Shown here: positions 44,451-55,690 of the stretch, one piece after another
How positions within the stretch are numbered: position 1 is the first letter of the stretch
How the letters are laid out: the number at the start of each line of letters is the position of its first letter
Origin: Puccinia triticina
Lineage: Eukaryota > Basidiomycota > Pucciniomycetes > Pucciniales > Pucciniaceae
NCBI RefSeq assembly: GCF_026914185.1
Contig: NC_070573.1
Location: 1,426,001 to 1,490,000, forward strand
Direction of reading: 5' to 3'
DNA: 64,000 nt
Made by a program: the position numbers and the translations under genes
Notes under the pieces: model-generated
The model's input: only the letters and a program-made list of their open reading frames with translations
The model's database searches: none
What the model was told of the DNA's origin: nothing

Positions 44451-47400
44451 TCAGTAGCGCTCAGGCATCCAGTGCTCCATCATGTTGCGCATCCAGACGG
44501 CGAAGTCGGCCCGGAAGTAGGTCTCCTCGAGGACCGATGTGTGTGCGTCGGGGAGGGGCCTTGAGGGCGGGAGCGGGCCGAAGGAGGGCTGGGAGGCGCC
44601 GGGCGTGCCGGGGACGGAGGAGGGGAGCAGGGGCGCAGAGGCCGGATGGACGAGCCAGGCTTTCTGGTCGCGCAGGATGCCGGCCTGTTCGGCGGCGAAG
44701 TTGCGCATGCCGGCCTCGAACCGGGCATACAGCTGGGCCCGGAGACCCTCTTCGTGGGCCCGGCCGCCAGGCGAAGGGTGGACGAGCTCGGAGAGACCCC
44801 GGCGGAGCTCGTCCAGGCCCTCGATCATCCGCTGAAGCACTTGCAAGCAGCCCGCCAGCACGACGAAGGTCTCGGCGTGGTCCGGGGCAAGGGCTTGGCG
44901 GACAGAGCCGTCGAGAAGGGCCAGGGCGCGTCGGCCGACCACCGCCTCCGTCGAGCCCGGGTCCAGGTGGAACAGGTTCGTCAGCAGCGTCGCCACGATC
45001 CGTCGGCTCTCGTGCATCAGCCGCAGCCCTTGCCCGTCCATCCTGCGCGACACCAGCAACAGCACCCGGCTCAGCGAGTCCGACGTCAGCAGCTCCACCC
45101 GCCGCCGCACGATCGTCGGCTCGCTCGCCGCGCCCAGCACCGTCGTCGTCGTCGGAGGCTCCGCCGTCGGCGTCACCGTCACACTCAGCACCGCCGCCCG
45201 CCCGAGCTTGCCTACGTTCTTCCCCGCCTGCACGTCCCGGTACGTCACATTCACCTCCAGAAGCCCCATGTCGTCGTTCATGTCGTCGAACTGCGCCTCG
45301 TAGAACCGCGTAAACGCGTCCATCTCCCCCATCATCCCCAGATGCGCATCCCCGCCCAGCTGGCTCCGGAAGAACGCATCCGTGCCCGTCTCGATCGGCG
45401 CGGGGCCGGTCAGGCCCAACAGCGCCTGGTCGCCATCGCGCGACCGCCGGCTCTGCGTCCGGTACACCTCCCGCGCCGACCGCATCTCCACCTCCACCAG
45501 CACGTCCCGCCGCTCGCCGAACCGCAGCTGGCCCAGCTCGAGATCCGCGTGCTGGCCATCCGAGGAGATCACGTGGGTGATCCCAGAGACTTTCTTCATC
45601 TTGAACCACTTCGGCTCCGCGATCCCGATGCTCACCCGCGCATTCGACATGCCCACCGAGAGCTGAACACAATATCTCCCAATCAGTCTCACTGAGCAAG
45701 CAAAACAAAAACACCACGCCGCGCTTACCATCCCCCCGACACAGCCTGCAATCGCCTCCTTGATCGACTGATGGTCGCGGACAAAGCTGTAGGTCCCGCC
45801 GGTATGGTTGGACAGCTGCCAAAGCGAGCTGGGGTTATGGCTCTCGCCCCAGCCGATCGACTGGATCGGGATCCTAGACACGCGACAAGGATCGGCTTCT
45901 AATAATACACGCCGATCGAGAGAAGAGAAAGATGACCTACTGGATCGCCTCGGCGCGGGTCATCACCAGCGTCATCTCCGGCTTGGTCGAGCAGTCTCTC
46001 GAGTCATTAAGCAGCATGATCCCACTGAGCGGGTTTTTCTGTTTCCGGGGCAGGATCATGTCGTATGCTATACAGAAGCCAGGTCAGTATCCCCGACGAC
46101 GCAGATGATGAGGATGAGAGTGTGTGTACCTAGATTGACAGCGGTGACGACAGACACCTTGTCCTCGTGTCTCTCAAGCATCCGGAGTCGTCTCTGGACC
46201 CTATCCTGGACGCTCCGAGGATCGTCGGCGACTGCGAGGCCAGCAAACCCGTTGGCGCAGTCCTCGGCCTGCTGGGCGACGACGATGTCCTCGCCGAAGT
46301 ACTTCCAGTTCTGGGCTGTGAGGATGCCTTCGGTGCGGCCGGAACGGGCGAGCTGCTCGATGGCGAACTCGACCCGCTTCAGACTCGCCGCCTTGCCGAC
46401 GGTGAGGAAGGGCGTGTAGAGCAGCTGGCCCTGGCCTCGCGCCGCCCCTCCGCCTCCTCCGTTGTTGTTGGTGCCGACGGTGAAGGCCACCAGACTGAGC
46501 CGGGAGCGCGGGTGCAGGTGGTAGACTACGAACTGGAGAGACTGTTTCAGCAGGCGCAGCTTCAGGGAGGTCGACGAGGACGAGGAGCTGCTGGGGGACC
46601 CGGAGGGCTCAGGGAACGGGATGGAGATGACGAGGGCCAGGTCGATGGGCCGGAAGTCGTGGCGGAGGGAGGCGGATCGGAAGGCAGGATTGGTCTGCAG
46701 CGAGGGCACGTCCCGGAAGGAGAACGGATGCTGCTGCTGCTGCTGGTCGGTCTGGAACGGGTTCGAGAAGCTCGGGTTGTTGTCCGGACAGCTTCCTTCG
46801 GTGTACTCTTCGCCCACCGACGAGAGGGTGGAGATCGAGGTGACCAGGGTGGTCTTGGTGGAGCCGGACATCAGCGAGCTGGCCGTCCCGCCGTCGTTGT
46901 TCCGCGAATCGCATGCAGACTGGAGGCTGTCCGAGCGGGAGGAGCGGGTGGAGTTGGCGGCGATGCGCAGCGAGTCGCGGTCGAGCGCTGGGCCGACGCC
47001 GGGGTAGTTGGTCGTCACGGGCGTCGGCGGCAGGCTGAGCGGGGTGGAGGGGATGCCGATCGGCGTAGAGTGATCCATCTCTCGCATCCGGAAGGGCGCT
47101 TGGAGCGGGGAGGGATCGGCAACGGGGTTGTTCCGCTTGTGGATCAAGGCGTTGATGTGCGAGTGCCAGTCTTCGAGCTGGCCCAGATCGTCGAAGCGCA
47201 TCGTAAACGCATCCATCTTTTCGTCCTTCATCTTCACCCGAAGGAAATAGACGTTGGAAGCGTCGTTGGGGATCACCGAGACCGAGTGCATGTGGCGGAT
47301 GTACACCCGGCCCTTGAGCTTCAACGGCGGGGCGGGGCGCCCACTAGGGCCGTCCTGCTGGGTCCAGCCCTGGGTGATCGAGTCTCGCTGGACTGCAGAG

Positions 47401-48366
47401 ACGCAGAGGAGAGCGTCCTCGAAGAGGTAAACAAGAAACTGGCGGCAGTTGGCCTCCTTTTCGACGTAGAGCTGGTCGTATTTTTGCAAGACTCCAAAGT
47501 CTTTGGACGAGTGGCCCTTCCAGTCTTGCATCCGATCGAGCAGATCGTCGAGCACGGGCTGTAAGGAGTGGCGGGGTGAGCCGTCGACGGGTAAGGGGGG
47601 GAGGTGGTCGTGGTGGACGGGAAGGGGCGGGATGAAGGTGATGGAGTTCTCGCGGGTGATGGGGGATTTGAGGATTCCGTTGCAATCGGCGGGGCGGGTC
47701 TTGTCGTGGGGGTGCTGGCTGGTAGCTGGGGATAGCAAGATCGATCGCGAGCCGGAGCTGGGCGGGGGGGACATGGGGGCGACGGAGGCGCTTCTGCCGG
47801 GGAAGGGGGATCCGTGGTGATGGATATCGGAGGGCAGGCCGGTGGGGGAGAGCGGGGTGGGGTATGCCGGCTGGGCGGGGGCATAGGCGCTGGGGAGCTG
47901 GATGGAGAGCATGCAGGTGAGGTGCTGGGACTTGTCGGAGTCCTTGTTGAGGAACAGGTTCGGGTTCTCGGCCAGCAGGGTGAGGGTGGGCTTGAGGATC
48001 GGGGGTTTCTTGGCGGTCTGCTGGCGCTTGTGTTCGATCCGGAGGCTCTCGATGCCGCCGGGGTGGAGCAGACCGGGCTGGTCGAGCTCGTTCCAGGAGC
48101 CCAGCAGTTCGTCTTCCCGCTCGAGCTCGGATTCCGAGGGCTGGACATCCTCGTCGTCGTCCGAGTCCTCGTCGATCATGTCGGTGGTCGGCAGGGTCTT
48201 GCGGGTGATGGAGTGGATCTTGTGAGTGGCTGTCGAGGGAGGCGGTATTTCTAAAGAAGAGATATGATTATGAGATGATTAGACGATGATTATGAAATGA
48301 TTAGATGATTATGAGATGGTTACGAGATGATTATGAGATGGTTATGAGATGGTTACGAGATGAGTA

Positions 48367-48404
<38 letters not shown>

Positions 48405-49181
48405 GATGATGATGATGTGTGTGTTCAAACTCAACTGATCTTGGAGCGGTTCAGGTCGAGGGTCTTCTTGGAGGCGGCTCCCGAGGCGACGAGGCGCATG
48501 TCCTTGCGGCATATCCCGCAGAGGCCGAGGACGGCGCCGGTGCGCCTGGCCTCGTCGAGTGGGCCGTAGACGGCCTCGAAGCACGAGGCATCTGTGTGTG
48601 TGTGTGAATGTAAGCTTGGGGATGGGGGCGGGGATGGACAAGGTTGGGTGTACTGACGCAGACGGTGGCCGCACTTGGGGATCACCAGTGGCTTCTCGCC
48701 GATGAGGTTCATGCGCAGGTCTTCGATGCAGACGGGGCAGTTGTCGGTGATCAGGTCGCGGTCGTTGTCGGGTTCAGGCTGGTCGCGGCTTGGGTCGGTG
48801 GGGATGGGTCTGCGGGAGTAGTGTGAGGAGGTGTTTGAGAAGCTTGAGCCTGAGGAGGAGGTGATCGATGGTTTGCGGTTGAAGAGTGATTTCATGGCGC
48901 TGGACAGTCTGTTTGTGGAGGCGGTGTTGGGTGTTGGGCTGGTGGTGGTGTTGGGTGGTGTTGCTGGGTTTGGGGAGTGTCTGAGGGAGAAGCGTGAGGA
49001 GGATGAGCGCCTGCTGCTGAGGCGCAGGGTGGAGCTCTCGGCGGGGGAGCTGGCTCGGTCTAGTGGGGGGGAGATGAGGATGGCTGCTGCTGGGCGATCA
49101 AAGGAAGTCAATTCGATGATTCCAGATGACAGACTGACAGCCGACAGACTCACCCGTGCCCGGTCGAGGGTCGTCGGCCAT
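44451..49181 (-). CDS. RING-H2 / PH / VWA protein, Ste5/Far1-like domain order
   Basis: Seven exons fit in phase: 49181-49154, 49089-48658, 48591-48436, 48250-46130, 46067-45941, 45873-45729 and 45662-44451 (1,406 residues). Residues ~127-181 form a RING-H2 completed across an intron (CPVC ... KCGHRLHASCF ... CGIC). An acidic stretch follows, then a PH domain at roughly 435-570 (FLVYLFEDALLCVSAV; GRVYIRHMHSVSVI; DLGQLEDWHSHINAL). From ~750 there is a VWA domain whose first strand (DLALVISIPF) lacks the DxSxS metal site, continuing with NPLSGIMLLND and IPIQSIGWGESHNPSSLWQLSNHTGGTYSFV. RING, PH and degenerate VWA in this order is the plan of yeast Ste5/Far1 pheromone-MAPK scaffolds. A scaffold role in G-protein/MAPK signalling is inference; basidiomycete VWA-RING proteins of unknown role are the alternative. 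GC content is far above its surroundings. Confidence 0.88.
48251..48420. repeat. Microsatellite and minisatellite inside an intron
   Basis: (ATG)n at about 48366-48405 and GATTATGAGATGGTTACGAGAT-type units at 48255-48360 fill the intron between exons 3 and 4 of the RING/PH/VWA gene. Confidence 0.85.
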
Positions 49182-49805
49182 CGCCGCGGCTGGCTGCTGG
49201 CTGCTGGCTGGTCGAAGGAGAGTGATCAGAGAGTGAGAGTGAGAAGAAGAAGAAGAAGAAGAAGAGAAGCAGCTAAATCATATTCCCAACCCAACCAGCT
49301 CCAATATCGAATCAATCCATCCACAGCTCAACAACACAGCAGAACACAAGCCATACAAACTGACACATCAGCATCCCACTGACTGATCCACAGCCACTCG
49401 AAAGCTATCCACTGCACTCTGGCAGCCTTCAAGAGAATAACCCCAGCTCAGACAGAACACTCCCTATGGCACTCCACACACCACAAACATTTCAACCTGA
49501 AAAAAGAAAATATCCAACACCATCTGACAGTGTATCATCACTATAGCTGAGCTTGACAGTGCAAAAATTCAAATCTGTTTCCCCCTGGCCAGGGGTTCAT
49601 AAGAGAGAGAAGTGAGAGCGTCTGTTTAATGTGTTGTCTCAGCATCCCCTATTTCCTTCTTCTTCTTAGATTGCTTACTAAGACTTGGCCGGGCTTGTAA
49701 CCTCTTGTTGGCCTAGCTCAGGCACAATGATCGGGCTGCACTGCTGGCACAGAATCAGCCGTCTTAGACTCTTTTTTCGTGCTCTTGTCCTTACAGCTCA
49801 CCTCC
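49182..49805. promoter_or_regulatory. Upstream region of the RING/PH/VWA gene
   Basis: 624 bp between the ATG and the CACTA-like element. It includes a GAAGAA repeat at about 49240-49265 that would lie in the 5' leader. No distinct TATA box was identified. Confidence 0.4.
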
Positions 49806-50252
49806 CACTACAAACATTATGTATGTACTTTACATGCATGTATAGCAGTTCAACATATAGCGGTTGCATTTTTTTTGAGTACTACAAATGAAAATTATCA
49901 AATTGAAAGAGGATTTGACTTGGTATTGTTCAAAATTCACAGCTCATTGAGCACACCATGCGTCTTTGAAAATTTGCCATTAGCAGGATTTGGCTCCATT
50001 ATCTGGAATATAAGTTGGTTTGCATCAGTGTGTAATCCCATGGACAATCAGTGAGGAGAGTGTTTTTTGTGAGATAATATCCAATCAAGAACAATTGGGG
50101 ACCATTCAATTTACATTTGCCACATTTTTCCACCCCAATGTGCATGCTTGCAGCCAGCTAAATAGCAGGATTTTTAACTGTTTTTGCTGTTTTGCACCAG
50201 TGTGTAATGCCACAATCAGTGAGAGGAGTACTTGTTATGGAATATTATTCAA

Positions 50253-52927
50253 GGGGGTTGAGAAATCAACTCACACAAATTAAAAAATCAACTCCCAAAC
50301 ACAATTTACATTGCACGGACCGCCTCAGGACGTTGTGGTAGACGGAAAAGTGAAAAATCAAAAGTTTTTTCTATACTACATATTTACTCACAATACGCCT
50401 CAAGATATATACCAAATGGACCTCAGAAATGGATTCTATGGCCAATTTTACCCTTAGTCACCACTGGAAGCGTCACTGGAACCCCGCAGGATTGGAAGTT
50501 ACACCCTCTTGGACCCTCATGGACACGGCCAGCCTCAGTCATTAACCTGTCACACCCCTCAAGTCACCTTTCCCAGGTATACGCATACTCAGCCCCAGCC
50601 AAACACATACTCTTTTCTATCCCTCTTATCTCCACTGCATATGCAGGGGACCAACCCCATTTCTTCTGTATTTGACATGTCCCCACTTCATTTATGCACC
50701 CCTTGCAGCTGCATGCAGTCTTCTGACCCCATTTCTGCACTCCTTGCATTAGTCTGACACCACTCATGCACCCCTTGCATGAAGTACCTCTGTATTTGAC
50801 ATTCTCCGCTTTGTTTATGCGCTCCTTGCATTAGTATGACATCATCTTTCATTTCTCACCCCACTTTCTGCCTGTATTTAGTATCTTCTGACACCACTTG
50901 TATGCAGCCCACCAGCTAAAATCCCTCATCCAGGGTCCCCCTTGTAGCTAAAATCCCTCACATTTGTCTATATAAGGAGCTCTCTCCCCCCCAGTTGTTT
51001 TTCCCTCAGCTCAGTATTCCCCAGTTATTTACATACCACCCTTCACACTTACCATCACCTTCACCCATCACTACAACCCTTATATTTGCAAATAACTACT
51101 GAACTCACTCTCAAATCTCACATACCTGTCATCAAACAACTTCATCTGGAACTAGACCAGACCTATCACTTGATTAAAACTTGCCAAGCTTAGCTTGGTG
51201 GGTCTTGTTATCTGATAGTATAGAAGGGCAGAGTTTGCACCTCCATCATCCCCTTCTCCATTCAGCAAAAGGGTTTCACAACCACTTTTGAGTCTTACAA
51301 CGTCTTTCCCGGGTCCTTGCAACTGCATTTTGACCCAGGGAGTTTTGGGAGTCGGAATTGTAATTCTGCAATCCCAAACGGGAGTCGGGATTTTAATTTT
51401 ACAAAAAATCCCAGAAAATAGAGAAATATTTATATCTCCTCACTGGAGCACCCAAAAGCTCCCAAAATTTTACAGCAATCTAGATACACTGTCTAGAAAA
51501 GATTTTGATCTTTACAGCAGTAGAAACCATCTGGAAGGCCTTGTGGAACAGGGGGGGGGGGTTAATTTGGCAGATTTCCTACTAAGGCAAACCCCAGAAA
51601 CCTTATCTAAGGTGGTCCAAATAGCCCCAATTTTGTTCTTCCACAGGAATACACTCTTTAAAAGATATGCTGAGCTTCACGGCATTAGAACACCTCAGGG
51701 ACACCTTGTGTAGCCAGGGGGGTGATTTGGCGGATTTCCTACTAAGGCAAACCCCCAAAACCTTATCTATGGTGCTCCAAACGGCCCCAAATTTTTTATG
51801 CCTGAAGAATACACTCTTTCAAACATATTTTAAGCTTCACGGCATTAGCAATCCTCAGGGAGACCCTGTGTAGCCGGGGGGCGGATTTGGCGGATTTCCT
51901 ACTAAGGCAAACCCCCAAAACCTTATCTCTGGTGCTCCATACGGCCCCAATTTTTTTCTGCCATAAGAATACACTCTCTAGAGGATATTTCAAGCTCCAA
52001 GGAGGTATTACACATCAGGAACACCTTCTATTGACTATGGTGTAGCGTAGCGCAGCGTAGATGCGCTATTTTTTAGTGTAGCATAAGTGCAATTGCGCCT
52101 ATCTGCGCTAACGCTACGCTAAAAGCTGAAATGGATTTTCACCCTGTGCGCCTACATTTAGCTCAGATGCACGCAATTGCGCTAAGGCTACACTAAAAAA
52201 TAGTGCATCTATGCTGCGCTACGCTACACCACGGTCAATAGAAGGTGTTCCTGATGTGTAATACCTCCTTGAAGCTTGAAATATCTTCTAGAGAGTGTAT
52301 TCTTATGGCAGAAAAAATTTGGGGCCGTTTGGAGCACCAGAGATAAGGTTTTGGGGGTTTGCCTTAGTAGGAAATCCGCCAAATCCGCCCCCCCGGCTAC
52401 ACAGGGTCTCCCTGAGGAGTGCGAATGCCGTGAAGCTCAGCATATCTTTTAAAGAGTGTATTCTTGTGGCAGAACAAAATTGGGGCCATTTGGAGCACCT
52501 TAGATAAGGTTTCTGGGGTTTGCCTTAGTAGGAAATCTGCCAAATTAACCCCCCTGTTCCACAAGGCCTTCCAGATGGTGTCTACTGCTGTAAATATCAA
52601 AATCTTTTCTAGACAGTGTATCTAGATTGCTGTAAAATTTTGGGAGCTTTTGGGTGCTCCAGTGAGGAGATATAAATATTTCTCTATTTTCTGGGATTTT
52701 TTGTAAAATTAAAATCCCGACTCCCGTTTGTGATTGCGGAATTACAATTCCGACTCCCAAAGCGCCCCCGGGTCAAAATGCAGTCGCGAGGACCCGGGAA
52801 AGACATCCCAAGGCGGTCCGCGCGACGTAAATTGTGTTTGGGAGTCGATTTTTTAATTTGTGGGAGTCGATTTTTTAATTTGTGGGAGTCAATTTTTTAA
52901 TTTGTGGGAGTTGATTTCTCAACCCCC
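50253..52927. mobile_element. Long palindromic element with 8-bp target duplication, hAT-like
   Basis: It begins GGGGGTTGAGAAATCAACTC and ends with the reverse complement. TTATTCAA flanks both sides (50245-50252 and 52928-52935). Apart from the LTR inserted in its left arm, the two arms are near reverse complements over about 800 bp each, with the centre at about 52.03-52.22 kb. The right end carries a GGGAGTCGATTTTTTAATTTGT unit three times where the left end has it once. Confidence 0.85.
50334..51299 (+). mobile_element. Solo LTR, 966 bp, nested in the palindrome
   Basis: It begins TGTGGTAGACGG, ends GAGTCTTACA and is flanked by ACGT (50330-50333 and 51300-51303). The uninterrupted right arm of the host palindrome carries ATGT at the corresponding empty site, which fixes both ends. 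A TATA box (CTATATAAGG, about 50969-50978) is preceded by two AAAATCCCTCA repeats, like the segment at 36.3 kb. No internal domain is present. Confidence 0.88.
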
Positions 52928-52937
52928 TTATTCAATA

Positions 52938-53139
52938 GGGGTTCACAATTCAAATTTACAAAACTTTGGGACACATTTTAAGGTGTTTATGAACATTTTT
53001 AAAAAAAAAAAAAATGATAAATTGCACTGATTGATCAGTCTCACCTGCTGCTGTGCATTTTCCCAAAATTTTAAAAGTTTGTTCATAAAGGCCTTAAACT
53101 TGGCTCCAAAGTTTAGTAAGATTCAATTGTGAACCCCCC
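52938..53139. mobile_element. TA-flanked MITE, 202 bp
   Basis: Inverted ends GGGGTTCACAATT...AAACTTTGG of about 55 bp, with TA at 52936-52937 and 53140-53141. It abuts the target duplication of the palindromic element and lies in the same CACTA subterminal repeat. Confidence 0.75.
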
Positions 53140-53283
53140 TAATGGAGAAAATTCACCATCTTATTTACAGTTGCGGCATTTTTCCACACCAATGTGCATA
53201 CTTGCAGCCTGAATAGCGGGATTTTCACCTGTTTTTGCTGTTTTGCACCAGTGTGTAATGCCATGGACAATGGAAGACTTCCC

Positions 53284-53425
53284 GTAGGATCTACACCCCC
53301 TGTACAGACTAAAATTCCACAGATCTAAACCTTACTTGCTGGTGAAAAGTGATTGAGATCAAGTTCTCACCAGCCAGTAAGGTTTAACCTGGCCTGACAG
53401 ATCTGAATTTTTAGCCCACGGGAAA
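53284..53425. repeat. Hairpin element in the CACTA-like element
   Basis: TAAACCTTACTTGCTGGTGA is followed after a short loop by TCACCAGCCAGTAAGGTTTA. The outer ends TTCCCGTAGG and CCACGGGAA are also inverted. No target duplication was resolved. Confidence 0.55.
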
Positions 53426-53839
53426 TCATCCAATCAGTGAGGAGAGTGTCGATTATGAGATAATATTGAATGGAGAACATTTGGGCACCATTCAATTTAC
53501 AGTTGCGGCATTTTTCCACCCCAATGTGCATGCTTGCAGCCAGCTAAATAGCAGGATTTTCACCTGTTTTTGCTGTTTTGCACCAGTGTGTAATGCCACA
53601 ATCAGTGAGAATATTATTTATTATGGAAGATTATTCAATGGAGAACATTTGGGCACCATTTGATTCACAGTTGCGGAACTTGTCCACCCCAATGTGCATG
53701 CTCTAAGCTACTTCTATTCCAGATGATGAGGGAAAATGCCGCTAATGGGCCATTTTCAAAGATGCATTTTGACATGAAGATGTAAATTTGAGAGTATACA
53801 AATTCAATTGCTTCTTCAATTCAACAATACAATCTGCAT

Positions 53840-54054
53840 TAGAGATGGCCATTTTGAACCCGCTGGCAGGTACCCGCCACCTTTCACAAGGCAACTGTGC
53901 GCCCTTTCAGGTACCCATGGCGGTGTGAGATGTTCAATCCTAGTAAAAATTCAAGGAATTCACTCCACAACAGCCCTGGGTACCTGCCAGGGCGCACAGT
54001 TGCATCCTGAAAGGTGGCGGGTACCCGCCAGCGGGTGCAAAATGGCCATCTCTA
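53840..54054. mobile_element. hAT-like MITE, 215 bp, 8-bp target duplication
   Basis: Inverted ends TAGAGATGGCCATTTTG plus a CCGCTGGC...GGTACCCGCCACCTTTCA stretch of about 65 bp. ATCTGCAT flanks both sides (53832-53839 and 54055-54062). Confidence 0.85.
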
Positions 54055-54140
54055 ATCTGCATTACTTTAAAAAAATGCAACCGCTATACCATAACTTTGA
54101 ACTGCTATACATGCATGTAAAGTACATAATGTTTGTAGTG

Positions 54141-54958
54141 TCCTGCAATCTAATTGTTTTGGTTTCAGGTTGTGGCTGCTCTGGTCTTGTTTGCAGGCAG
54201 TTTACCGGTTCAAGCGGAGAGGAGCTGTTAGCTAGCTAGTCTACCAGCTGTTCAGGAAATCAAGGACTTGCCTGATGTGTTGATCAAGATCCTTTCCAGT
54301 AATGACAATTGGCAGAGTTTTTCTACTTTATTGATCTTGCTGCTTGAGAAGTGCCAGTGGACCACAGATGAGCACAAGGGAGATTGTCAGAAGCAAAGGA
54401 CACAAGAAGAAGAGGTATTCACCTATTGAGGTGAAGAACAATAATGACTAGATGAGTGAATTGCATAGCAAGAGAAGAGAGATACAGGCTCTACACGGAT
54501 CTATCTACAAAGAAGCAAACCCTAAGCAGAGTATGTAATCAAGCTACACGGTTCCCCACTCCTTCTCCGTAACCCCTTTCCTCCTGAAGTGCGGATGTCA
54601 CTGTACTGTCACACTGCTCAGATTGTTGGTATGTACCTGCAGCATTCATCAAAGTGTGATGCACTCTCCACAGGCAGCTTGGGCTGCGGAGAGAGGTTCA
54701 CTTTGCTTACCTAGCTCCACAGCTGATGTGGTTTGCAGCACCCTCCTCATTTTGTGAGCAGAGTGCTGGTCCCTGCTGGTCCCCTGGGCCTGTATTCTAA
54801 TTACAACACCCAATCACTCAAAATAGAGCAATGATTCTAAAATGGTACATCAAAATTATTACTCAAAAGTGTTATGGTTTTATGATTTGAAAAATTCATC
54901 ATTTCAACTTTGAACACCCCTATTTGGGTTTTCATCCCTTTCCAAGAGCATGTTTCAG
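54141..54958. other. Intergenic, no gene recognised
   Basis: Only short frames. The last nine bases (54950-54958) are the left target copy of the next element. Confidence 0.45.
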
Positions 54959-55068
54959 CTAACTTACTAAGTCCCTCTCTATGTGGAGGGGGGACGCCGT
55001 CCCGCAGGGACCCAACCCTCCTTCGGAGGTCGCTTTGCTCCCCCGAGGAGGGAAATTAGCTAAGTTAG
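54959..55068. mobile_element. MULE-like MITE, 110 bp, 9-bp target duplication
   Basis: Ends CTAACTTACTAAGTCCCTC and GAGGGAAATTAGCTAAGTTAG are inverted. ATGTTTCAG flanks both sides (54950-54958 and 55069-55077). The ends and GGGACGCCGTCCC hairpin match the family of 42543-43141. Confidence 0.85.
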
Positions 55069-55254
55069 ATGTTTCAGAGGTTTTGTGCAACGTGGCATAC
55101 CTTTTTCAACACCCCCCTATTGGGTCTCGCCGGGGTCCTGGAAGACCAGAGCAAGGGCTCCAGCGGAAACCCAGTCCCCCACTAAAACGGCCATTGAGGA
55201 AGCTAGCGGCGGGACACAACACCACAGACACAAGTCTCATCGGCTGTGAGCATT

Positions 55255-55690
55255 GGCCAGACCACCTGGTCAGTCGACATAAACCTAGTATGAAGCATAC
55301 TCCAGACCCGCGTGGGAAACAGCCTCCAAGCTACCTTTGCCCGCATTTTGAAAACTTCCCAAACTTCTGGAGCATCCAGAACTTCTGCCCAACTCCCCCC
55401 CTTCAGGTCGGCCTTGAACCAAAAGTCAAAACTCCTACAACCCTTACACCTCGCCCCTCGCCACCCTTACAACTCGGTAACCTTACATCTTGCTACCCTT
55501 ACACCTTGCCACCCTTACAACTCCCTACCCTTTGCTTGCACCCTTACACCTTTCCACCCTTACAACTTGCTACCCATCGCTCGCACCCTTACACCTTGCC
55601 TCCCTTACAACTCGCTAGCCATCGCTTGCACCCACCTCGCTCGCATCCTTACACCTCACACCCCCCCCTCCCCCTGCCCCCTGCGAGCGC
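55255..55690 (+). repeat. CCTTACA tandem array, arm 1 of an inverted pair
   Basis: After a unique lead (CAGTCGACATAAACCTAGTATG...) runs an array of CCCTTACACCTTGCCACCCTTACAACTC units of about 18-37 bp. The same lead and array occur in reverse orientation at 61700-62110. Confidence 0.85.

Larger units (their letters stand above)
49806..54140. mobile_element. CACTA-like non-autonomous element hosting further insertions
   Basis: It begins CACTACAAACATTATGTA and ends with the reverse complement TACATAATGTTTGTAGTG. TCC flanks both sides (49803-49805 and 54141-54143), the 3-bp duplication of CACTA elements. Inverted ends extend about 75 bp. Subterminal repeats (CCACCCCAATGTGCATGCTTGCAG ... GCACCAGTGTGTAATGCC) occur near 50125, 53195 and 53515. 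Without later insertions the element would be about 1.2 kb. No transposase. Confidence 0.78.

Noticed and set aside
44417..48254. Long plus-strand ORFs antisense to the RING/PH/VWA gene
   Set aside because: GC-rich shadow frames rich in Arg, Pro and Ala with no motifs. The minus strand gives a continuous, phase-consistent domain protein.
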